Source: JAYPUG01 sp038117265 (GTDB lineage: Bacteria; Pseudomonadota; Alphaproteobacteria; UBA6615). Taken from it: a stretch of DNA of 64,000 nucleotides. Position numbers and translations under genes: made by a program. The notes under the pieces were generated by a model, which saw nothing but the letters and a program-made list of their open reading frames with translations, was not told where the DNA came from and did no database searches. Location of the stretch: NCBI GenBank assembly GCA_038117265.1, contig JAYOFO010000002.1:59506-123505 (forward strand), written 5' to 3'. Numbering within the stretch: the stretch's first letter is position 1; each line of letters opens with the position of its first letter. Below are positions 50,623-57,068 of this stretch, piece after piece.

Positions 50623-51609
50623 GTGAACGCCACCCGCCCGAGCAGCGCAAGACCTATCGCAATCACAATGGGCGACCCCGCCGGGGTCGGCCCCGAGGTG
50701 ATCTGCAAGGCGCTGGCCGCACTGCCGCCGGACGAGCGCGCCGGCATCGTCGTGCTCGGCTCACGCGCGGTGATGGACCGCGCCAACGAGGCCTTCGCCA
50801 CCGGCCTCGACTTCGACTCCGAGGTTCCCGTCGAGGACATCGCAACCGAGGGCGTCGCCGACGTGCCGCCCGGACAGGCGACCGCGGCAGGCGGCGCGGC
50901 GGCCTATGCCTACATCGTGGCCGCGGCATCCAAGGCGATGGCGGGCGAGACCGGCTGCATCGTCACCGCGCCCATCAACAAGGCGGCGCTCAACGCCGCG
51001 GGCCACCATTTCGACGGCCATACGGGCCTGCTGAGCCACCTGGCCGGCGACATCAAGCCGTTCATGCTGCTGACCTCGCCGACCCTGTCGACGATCCACG
51101 TCTCCGCCCACGTCTCGCTGGCCGATGCGATCCGGCGCTGCACGACGGACCGGGTGCTGGAGGTGGTCCGGGCGGGCGACGGGCACTTCAAGCGGCTGGG
51201 CATCGCGCGGCCGCGCATCGCGGTCGCCGGGATCAACCCCCATTGCGGCGAAGGCGGGCTGTTCGGCGACGAGGACGACCGCGAGGTCGCGCCGGCCGTG
51301 GCGGCCGCCCGGGCCGAGGGAATCGACGCGGTCGGCCCCCTGTCGGGCGACACGGTGTTCGCAAGGGCGCACCACGGCGAGTTCGACATGGTGGTCGCCC
51401 AGTATCACGACCAGGGCCATGCAACGGTGAAGCTGATCGCCTTCGACACGGCGATCAACGTGACGGTGGGCCTGCCCTTCGACCGCTGTTCGGTCGACCA
51501 TGGCACGGCCTTCGACATCGCCTGGCAGGGCAAGGCCGACGCCACCAACATGGGCGCCGCGATCGCCTATGGGCGGCGTTTGGCGGCGGCTTCCCGCGCC
51601 CCCGCCTGA
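50623..51609 (+). CDS. pdxA: 4-hydroxythreonine-4-phosphate dehydrogenase (PdxA or PdxA2)
   Basis: 328 residues from a GTG at 50623; 328 is the usual length. Motifs: ITMGDPAGVGPEVICKAL near residue 13, TAPINKAALNAAGHHFDGHTG near 117 (metal His), INPHCGEGGLFGDED near 205, AQYHDQGHATVKLIAF near 260, and FDRCSVDHGTAFDIAWQGKA near 285. PdxA makes the pyridoxal ring precursor; PdxA2 paralogues oxidise D-erythronate or related acids. The sequence near DRCSVDHG differs slightly from classic PdxA (RTSPDHG), so the catabolic paralogue cannot be excluded. Operon with the pirin gene. Confidence 0.92.
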   Translation: MNATRPSSARPIAITMGDPAGVGPEVICKALAALPPDERAGIVVLGSRAVMDRANEAFATGLDFDSEVPVEDIATEGVADVPPGQATAAGGAAAYAYIVAAASKAMAGETGCIVTAPINKAALNAAGHHFDGHTGLLSHLAGDIKPFMLLTSPTLSTIHVSAHVSLADAIRRCTTDRVLEVVRAGDGHFKRLGIARPRIAVAGINPHCGEGGLFGDEDDREVAPAVAAARAEGIDAVGPLSGDTVFARAHHGEFDMVVAQYHDQGHATVKLIAFDTAINVTVGLPFDRCSVDHGTAFDIAWQGKADATNMGAAIAYGRRLAAASRAPA

Positions 51610-51617
51610 GCCATCCG

Positions 51618-52916
51618 CTAGGCGGCTTTCTGCATCCGCCCGAGGAACGCCTCGATCTTGGCGTTGAGCATCTCGGCATTGGCCGACAGATCGGTCGCGG
51701 CGTTGGCGACCTGCTCGGTGCTCGCGCTGGTCTTGCGCGTCGTGGCGTCGACCCCGGCAATGGCATCGGACACGGCGGTCGCCGCATTGGTGGTCTCCGA
51801 CACGTTGCGGGCGCTCTCCTGGGTCACGGCCTTCTGCTCCTCGACCGCGCTGGCAACGGTGGACGCCGCCTCCTCGATCGAACGCACGATGTCGCCGACC
51901 CTGCGCATCGCCTTGCTCGCCTCGTCGACCACCTGCTGGACGCGCGCGACCTGCTCGGTGATGTTCTGGGTCGCCTTGGCGGTCTGGTTGGCGAGCGTCT
52001 TGACCTCGTCGGCCACAACGGCGAAGCCCTTGCCGGCCTCGCCGGCGCGCGCCGCCTCGATGGTCGCGTTAAGCGCCAGCAGGTTGGTCTTACCTGCAAC
52101 CTCGTCGATGAACTCGATGACCGTGCCGATCTTCTCCGCGGCCTCGATCAGGCTGCCGACCGATGCATCGGTCTTTTCGATACCCGCGACGGCGTCGAGC
52201 GAGACCTTGGCGACATTGTTGATCTGCTCGGTGATTTCGTCGATCGAGGCGGAGAACTCCTCGACCGCCGCGGCAACGGCCTGCACGTTCTCCGACGCCA
52301 GGCGCGCTCCCGAGGCGGCGGCGTCGGACTGCTTGCTCGTGTCGCCCGACAGCGAGGCCATCTCGCCGGCGTTCCGGGTCAGGGTCGTGGCCGCGCCCGT
52401 GACCGAGGTCGCGACCGTGACGACGTTTTCGTTGACGAAGTCGAGAAACTCGGTGTCGCGCTGCGCCATCAGGTCGAGCGACCCGTTGATCGTCTCGGCA
52501 TGATGGATGAAGTCGCCGCGCAGGCCCGTCGGGATGATCTTGCGGAAGTATTTTCGCTGGTTCGCATACTGCATCGCCGTGTTGGCCTCCTTGGTGAAGG
52601 CCTCGGCGAGGTCGAGCATGCGGTTCACCGCATGCTCGATCTTTCCGATGTCGCCGGTCTCGGACTGGAGGCCGACAATCCGCGCGTTGAGGTCGCCGTT
52701 CGCCGCCTGCTCGAGCGTGTCGGTGCAGGCTTCGAGCTTGGCGCGGGTGTCGTTGCAGAGCCGGTACGCGACGACCGCCACCGCGAGCCCTACCAGCCCG
52801 AGCGCAACCCCCGGGATGTTCAGGGACACCGCCTGTAGCACCAGTTGCAGGGAGAACAGCGCGCCGACTCCGAGAATGACGAGGCGCAGCCTAGAGAGAG
52901 AGGACGAATTCGTCAT
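51618..52916 (-). CDS. Methyl-accepting chemotaxis protein
   Basis: 432 residues from the ATG at 52916. Two N-terminal membrane helices (LRLVILGVGALFSLQLVLQ, VALGLVGLAVAVVAYRL) with almost no periplasmic loop, then a helical linker and the signalling domain, whose hairpin tip ARAGEAGKGFAVVADEVKTL near residue 290 is intact. Methylation helices flank it. Lacking a sensor domain, it probably reads the PAS protein encoded just upstream, whose reading frame overlaps its start by 26 bases. The arrangement resembles split Aer-type energy taxis. Confidence 0.93.
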   Translation of the reverse strand: MTNSSSLSRLRLVILGVGALFSLQLVLQAVSLNIPGVALGLVGLAVAVVAYRLCNDTRAKLEACTDTLEQAANGDLNARIVGLQSETGDIGKIEHAVNRMLDLAEAFTKEANTAMQYANQRKYFRKIIPTGLRGDFIHHAETINGSLDLMAQRDTEFLDFVNENVVTVATSVTGAATTLTRNAGEMASLSGDTSKQSDAAASGARLASENVQAVAAAVEEFSASIDEITEQINNVAKVSLDAVAGIEKTDASVGSLIEAAEKIGTVIEFIDEVAGKTNLLALNATIEAARAGEAGKGFAVVADEVKTLANQTAKATQNITEQVARVQQVVDEASKAMRRVGDIVRSIEEAASTVASAVEEQKAVTQESARNVSETTNAATAVSDAIAGVDATTRKTSASTEQVANAATDLSANAEMLNAKIEAFLGRMQKAA

Positions 52917-53415
52917 AGGACACGGACTTTTCGCTGAGGGTTTCGACAAGAGTGTTGAAAGCGGCTTCCATGCCGGCCTTGCGGTCCGGCGCCTCGCGTT
53001 CGATCCGGGCGAGCTGGTCGTAGCGCGGCGATATGGCGGCGACCGCATCGGGGCGCGGGGAACGGCGGTTCGAGTGGTATCCGACGATCTCGCCGGCCGG
53101 GCCGAGGCTCGGCGTCACATGGGCAAACACTCAGTAATGGTCGCCGTTTTTCGCGCGGTTGTTGACGTAGGCGAAGATTTCGTCACCCGCCTCGATCGTC
53201 TGCCAGAGCAGCTTGAACACGCAGCGCGGCATGTCGGGGTGGCGAACCAGCGAGTGGGGGTCACCAAGGACCTCTGCCTCGGTGTAGCCGCTGACGTCCG
53301 AGAAGACGTCGTTCACATATGTCAGCCGACCCTTCGTGTCGGTCTTGCTGACGATGATTTCAGTGTCGGGAAATGTCCGCGCAACACCGGTGAGGGGAAC
53401 TTCGTGTCGGCTCAT
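52891..53415 (-). pseudogene. Aer-like PAS sensor protein with opal stop at a conserved Trp position
   Basis: From the ATG at 53415 the frame encodes an Aer-type PAS domain: EIIVSKTDTKGRLTYVNDVF, GYTEAEVLGDPHSLVRHPDM, FKLLWQTIEAGDEIFAYVNN, RAKNGDHY, then TGA (53133-53131, codon 95), then VFAHVTPSLGPAGEIVGYHS and a helical tail to 52891. Aer-type PAS domains have KNGD-x-Y-W-V here, so Trp (TGG) has become TGA. The rest is unbroken, with a strong start. If functional it would feed the chemotaxis protein downstream, possibly via FAD redox state. Nonsense mutation, error or read-through. Confidence 0.75.
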
Positions 53416-53652
53416 CTTATCCTCCGGTTGGAGCCAACTTTTGCGGTCAAAACTTAACGAGTGGTTTCATGCGAGACGTTCTCAGTCTCATGACCCTGCG
53501 CCAGGGTGTCGCACCGCACACCAACGACTCGGCGAACTGCAATTCCACAGACCATGACCCAATAGAAGCCGCACAGCCGGGAAATCCGGGCACGGCAAGG
53601 GCGATGTGTTCAGCTTTGCGAATCCCCTTGCAAAGTTCCGCAATCGGATTAA
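53416..53652. promoter_or_regulatory. Divergent control region between PAS and kamA genes
   Basis: 237 bases. It contains the inverted repeat GAGAC-gttctca-GTCTC (53472-53488) and a somewhat lower GC content. It is expected to carry promoters for both the PAS/chemotaxis pair and the kamA operon. No consensus promoter could be fixed. Confidence 0.4.
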
Positions 53653-55074
53653 ATGAGCGGTGCTCGAACCTTGAGCGAATGCCGGCAATCGCTGCCGGAC
53701 GGCTCCTGGATCCTGCGGAGCTCACACGCACAAATGGAGCAAATCTCCAGTTCGGAACTTTCCGAGCCTCCACACCGCATGCGCGTCGATGACGCGCGCC
53801 CTCCGAAACTATCTGACCGCGAGCTGGCCCAGTCTTCGAACTGGGTCTTTTCTTTGGTGCCGTCGAAACCCGCGCGCGGCAACAAACCCCGCGGCGAACG
53901 TTTCCCGGCCGGCGAGAAGGCACGCGCCTTCCTCCGCCGGATGTATCCCGGCACGACATTGAGCGAGTGGAACGACTGGCGCTGGCAGTCGCGCAACCGG
54001 ATTCGCAACCTGGAACAGATCGAGCGCGCGTTCGACCTGTCCGACGACGAACGCAGCGCGCTCCACAGGCACAGCGGCAGCCTGCCGCTGGGCATCACGC
54101 CCTATTACGCCAGCCTGATGAGCTACGACGATCCGAACGACGCCCTGCGCCGGACCCATGTGCCCGTCGGCGACGAGTATCTGCGCGTCCCCGGCGAGGC
54201 CGACGACCCGCTGAGCGAAGACCATGACGCCGCGGTGCCCGGGCTCGTCCATCGTTATCCCGATCGTGTCCTGTTCCTGTCGACCGGCTTCTGCTCGACC
54301 TATTGCCGCTATTGCACGCGCTCGCGTCTGGTCGGCAATCCGGGCGGCGACTACAGCTTCAAGCGCGACCAGTGGGAACAGGCGCTCGAGTACATCGCCG
54401 CGCATGAGGAGATCCGCGACGTTCTCGTCTCGGGCGGCGATCCGCTGACCCTGTCGGACGACCGGCTCGACTATCTGCTGACGCGCCTGCGCGCCATCCC
54501 GCATGTCGAGTTCATCCGCCTCGGCACCAAGGTGCCGGTGGTGATGCCGATGCGTGTCACCAAGGCGCTGACCAAGATGCTGCGCAAACACCACCCGCTG
54601 TGGATGAGCATCCATTTCACCCACCCCGAAGAGCTCACGCCCGAGACGATAGAGGCATGCGCCCGCCTCGCCGATGCCGGCATCCCGCTGGGCAGCCAGA
54701 CCGTGCTGCTCAAAGGCATCAACGACAATGTCGAATGCATGAAGCACCTGATGCACGGTCTGCTGCGCGCCCGGGTGAAGCCCTACTACCTGTACCAGTG
54801 CGACCCGATTACGGGCTCCGCGCACTTCCGCACGCCGGTGGAGAAGGGCATCGAGATCATCGAAGGCCTGCGTGGCCACACCACCGGCTATGCGGTGCCG
54901 ACCTACGTGATCGATGCGCCGGGGGGCGGCGGCAAGATTCCGTTGTTGCCCGACTATGTCGCGGGACGCGACGGCGACGATCTGCTGATCCAGAATTTCG
55001 AAGGAAACGTGTATCGGTATCCCGATCCGGGCAGCACCTACGGCGCACGTTGCTCGTGCGGGGACGCACGCTGA
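53653..55074 (+). CDS. kamA: Lysine 2,3-aminomutase, radical SAM (KamA)
   Basis: 473 residues as drawn; the true start is uncertain (ATG at 53653, 53734 or 53779; the first 70 codons have weaker codon bias, and a hairpin lies at 53826-53847). The core is complete: SEWNDWRWQSRNRI near residue 104, radical-SAM Cys in CSTYCRYC (214, 218, 221), VSGGDPLTL, lysine-binding Asp in YQCDPITGSAHFRTP and VIDAPGGGGKIP, whose Lys binds PLP, and C-terminal Cys (RCSCG) as in zinc-binding KAM. It converts L-lysine to L-beta-lysine. It leads an operon with two ATP-grasp ligases and a GNAT-HDAC-GNAT fusion; TGATG couples it to the next gene. Confidence 0.92.
   Translation: MSGARTLSECRQSLPDGSWILRSSHAQMEQISSSELSEPPHRMRVDDARPPKLSDRELAQSSNWVFSLVPSKPARGNKPRGERFPAGEKARAFLRRMYPGTTLSEWNDWRWQSRNRIRNLEQIERAFDLSDDERSALHRHSGSLPLGITPYYASLMSYDDPNDALRRTHVPVGDEYLRVPGEADDPLSEDHDAAVPGLVHRYPDRVLFLSTGFCSTYCRYCTRSRLVGNPGGDYSFKRDQWEQALEYIAAHEEIRDVLVSGGDPLTLSDDRLDYLLTRLRAIPHVEFIRLGTKVPVVMPMRVTKALTKMLRKHHPLWMSIHFTHPEELTPETIEACARLADAGIPLGSQTVLLKGINDNVECMKHLMHGLLRARVKPYYLYQCDPITGSAHFRTPVEKGIEIIEGLRGHTTGYAVPTYVIDAPGGGGKIPLLPDYVAGRDGDDLLIQNFEGNVYRYPDPGSTYGARCSCGDAR
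53826..53847 (+). terminator. Terminator- or attenuator-like hairpin at the 5' end of kamA
   Basis: GGCCCAGT (53826-53833) pairs with ACTGGGTC (53840-53847; one G-T pair) around the loop CTTCGA and is followed by TTTTCTTT. It looks like a rho-independent terminator but lies inside the open frame drawn for kamA, so it may be an attenuator if the true start is downstream. Confidence 0.45.
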
Positions 55075-56090
55075 TGCGCATCGGTTTCGTCTACGATTTG
55101 CGCGACGATTACCGCGCACTCGGCTTCAGCGAAGAGGCGCTCGCGGAATTCGACACCGCGGACACGATCAACGAGATCGAGGCGTCGCTGACCCGCCTTG
55201 GCCATGACGTCGAGCGGGTCGGCCACGGGCGCAGCCTGGCGGCCCAGCTCGTCGCCGGGGCTCGCTGGGACCTCGTGTTCTCGATCGCCGAAGGCGTCTC
55301 CGGACGATCGCGCGAAGCGCAGGTCCCGGCGCTGCTCGAACTGTTTGGGCACCCCTATGCCTTCTCCGACCCGCTGACGATGGCCGCAACGCTCGACAAG
55401 GGCGTGGCGAAGCGGATCGTGCGCGACAGCGGGGTCGCAACGGCGCCCTTCTGGGCGGCCGCGGACGCCGCGCAGGCCGATTCGTTGCCGATTGCGTACC
55501 CTGCCTTCGTGAAGCCGATCGCCGAAGGAACCGGCAAGGGCTGCGACAACCGATCGCGCGTCGACGATCGCGCCTCCCTGCTGCGCGAGGTCGACCGCCT
55601 GACCCGCCGGTTCGAACAGCCCGTGCTGATCGAGACCTACCTCCCCGGCCGCGAGTTCACGGTGGGAATCCTCGGAAACGGCGACGACGCCCACGTCGCG
55701 GGAGTCATGGAAATCTCGGTTCGCCAGGATGCCGAGGACAATGTCTACTCGTTCGAGAACAAGGAGAAGTGCGAGGCATTCGTAAGCTACGCATTGGCCC
55801 ACGACCGGGAAGCCGGAATCGCCGGCGAACGCGCGCTTGCGGCCTATCACGCGCTTGGCTGCCGCGACGCGGCGCGCATCGACCTGAAGTCCGATGCGGC
55901 CGGCTTCCCGCAATTCCTCGAGGTCAACCCCCTGCCGGGCCTCCATCCGAGCCATTCGGACCTGCCCATGCTCGCCGCCATGGCTGGCATTCCGTTCGAC
56001 TCGCTGATCGGCACGATCGTCGATGCGGCGCGCGGCCGTTATGCGTTGGCCCAGGCATCGCCCGGCGCACGGATGCGCCATCCTCGATGA
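55074..56090 (+). CDS. ATP-grasp ligase, D-alanine-D-alanine ligase-like (first of two)
   Basis: 338 residues. N-terminal RIGFVYDLRDDYRALGFSEE, ATP-grasp parts YPAFVKPIAEGTGKGC near residue 143, VLIETYLPGREFTVGIL near 185, and metal/phosphate residues in AARIDLKSDAAGFPQFLEVN and PLPGLHPSHSDLPML near 265-300. Such enzymes make peptide-like bonds via an acyl phosphate. It differs from Ddl in the loop ENKEKCEAFVSYALA. The start overlaps the kamA stop (TGATG), and the stop overlaps the next gene (ATGA), so it is one unit with kamA. The likely substrate is beta-lysine or a product of it (inference). Confidence 0.9.
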   Translation: MRIGFVYDLRDDYRALGFSEEALAEFDTADTINEIEASLTRLGHDVERVGHGRSLAAQLVAGARWDLVFSIAEGVSGRSREAQVPALLELFGHPYAFSDPLTMAATLDKGVAKRIVRDSGVATAPFWAAADAAQADSLPIAYPAFVKPIAEGTGKGCDNRSRVDDRASLLREVDRLTRRFEQPVLIETYLPGREFTVGILGNGDDAHVAGVMEISVRQDAEDNVYSFENKEKCEAFVSYALAHDREAGIAGERALAAYHALGCRDAARIDLKSDAAGFPQFLEVNPLPGLHPSHSDLPMLAAMAGIPFDSLIGTIVDAARGRYALAQASPGARMRHPR

Positions 56091-57067
56091 ACGGTCACAT
56101 CACCCTCGTGCATTCCGTCGTGGACCTGTCGCGTCCCGACGAGGCCGACACGCTCGCGCAGGTGCAGTCGATCGAAGCAGCACTGGCCCGGCTCGGATAT
56201 GCGGTGAGCACCTGGCCAGTCGGGCTCGATGACCGCACCATCCGCGCGATCGCACGCCGGCGGCCGATCGTCGTCTTCAATCTCGTCGAATCGATCGGCG
56301 GCGACGGGCAGATAATCCATGTGATCCCGCGGCTGCTGGCGCGCCATCACCTGGCCTACACCGGATCCGACTCAGAGGCGCTGTACACCACGTCGCACAA
56401 GCTGATCGCCAAGCGGCTGATTCAGGCCGAGGGGCTTCCCACGCCGGAATGGTCACGTTCGGGCACCGGCCTTCCGCAGGCGGCAAAGGTCATCGTCAAG
56501 TCGGTCGACGAGGACGCGTCCTTCGGTCTGGATGCCGGTTCGGTTGTCGCGGCGAAGTTCGCCGCGAACGAGATCGTCGCGCGGCAGGCGCTGTTCGGCG
56601 GGAGGTTCTTCGCCGAGACCTACATCGAGGGCCGCGAGTTCAACATCTCGCTGCTCGAGTTCCGCGACGGTGTGCGGGTCCTGCCGCCGGCCGAAATTCT
56701 CTTCCGGGACGTCGAACCGGAACGCCCGCGCATTGTCGATTACGCCGCGAAATGGGATCCCTCCGATCCGGCCTATGAGGGAACGCCCCGGACCTTCGCG
56801 TTCGCCGCGGAAGACAAGCCGTTGCTGGACCGGCTCGGCCAGATCGCGCTTCGCTGCTGGGAGGTGTTCGGGCTCTCCGGCTATGCGCGGGTCGACTTCC
56901 GCGTCGATGCGGAGGCGAATCCCTGGGTGCTCGAGGTGAACGCCAATCCGTGCCTGTCGCCGGATGCCGGTTTCGCCGCCGCGGCCAACGAGGCCGGTAT
57001 CGGCTTCGACGCGCTCATCGGGACGCTCGTCGACTCGGCCATCGGACACCGTTCGACAGCCGCCTGA
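56087..57067 (+). CDS. ATP-grasp ligase, D-alanine-D-alanine ligase-like (second)
   Basis: 326 residues, distant paralogue of the first. NGHITLVHSVVDLSRPDEAD at the start, VVFNLVESIGGDGQIIHVI near residue 65, AKVIVKSVDEDASFGLDAG near 132 (ATP Lys), FAETYIEGREFNISLLEF near 177, and ARVDFRVDAEANPWVLEVNA, NPCLSPDAGFAAAANE near 270-300. All catalytic regions look intact. Two consecutive ligases suggest two successive amide bonds. Coupled by ATGA to the first ligase and 1 base before the fusion gene. Confidence 0.9.
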   Translation: MNGHITLVHSVVDLSRPDEADTLAQVQSIEAALARLGYAVSTWPVGLDDRTIRAIARRRPIVVFNLVESIGGDGQIIHVIPRLLARHHLAYTGSDSEALYTTSHKLIAKRLIQAEGLPTPEWSRSGTGLPQAAKVIVKSVDEDASFGLDAGSVVAAKFAANEIVARQALFGGRFFAETYIEGREFNISLLEFRDGVRVLPPAEILFRDVEPERPRIVDYAAKWDPSDPAYEGTPRTFAFAAEDKPLLDRLGQIALRCWEVFGLSGYARVDFRVDAEANPWVLEVNANPCLSPDAGFAAAANEAGIGFDALIGTLVDSAIGHRSTAA

Positions 57068-57068
57068 C

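Noticed and set aside
52891..53415. The TGA in the PAS gene as selenocysteine
   Set aside because: Relatives have Trp at this position, not Cys, so selenocysteine is not expected.
53472..53488. GAGAC-gttctca-GTCTC hairpin as a terminator
   Set aside because: Only five base pairs, no T-run after it, and it lies in a divergent promoter region where a terminator is not needed.
53653..55074. KamA as EpmB (EF-P beta-lysylation)
   Set aside because: No epmA or efp gene nearby, and the protein has the two lysine-binding Asp regions and the Cys-rich tail of true lysine 2,3-aminomutases; genome-wide absence cannot be checked here.
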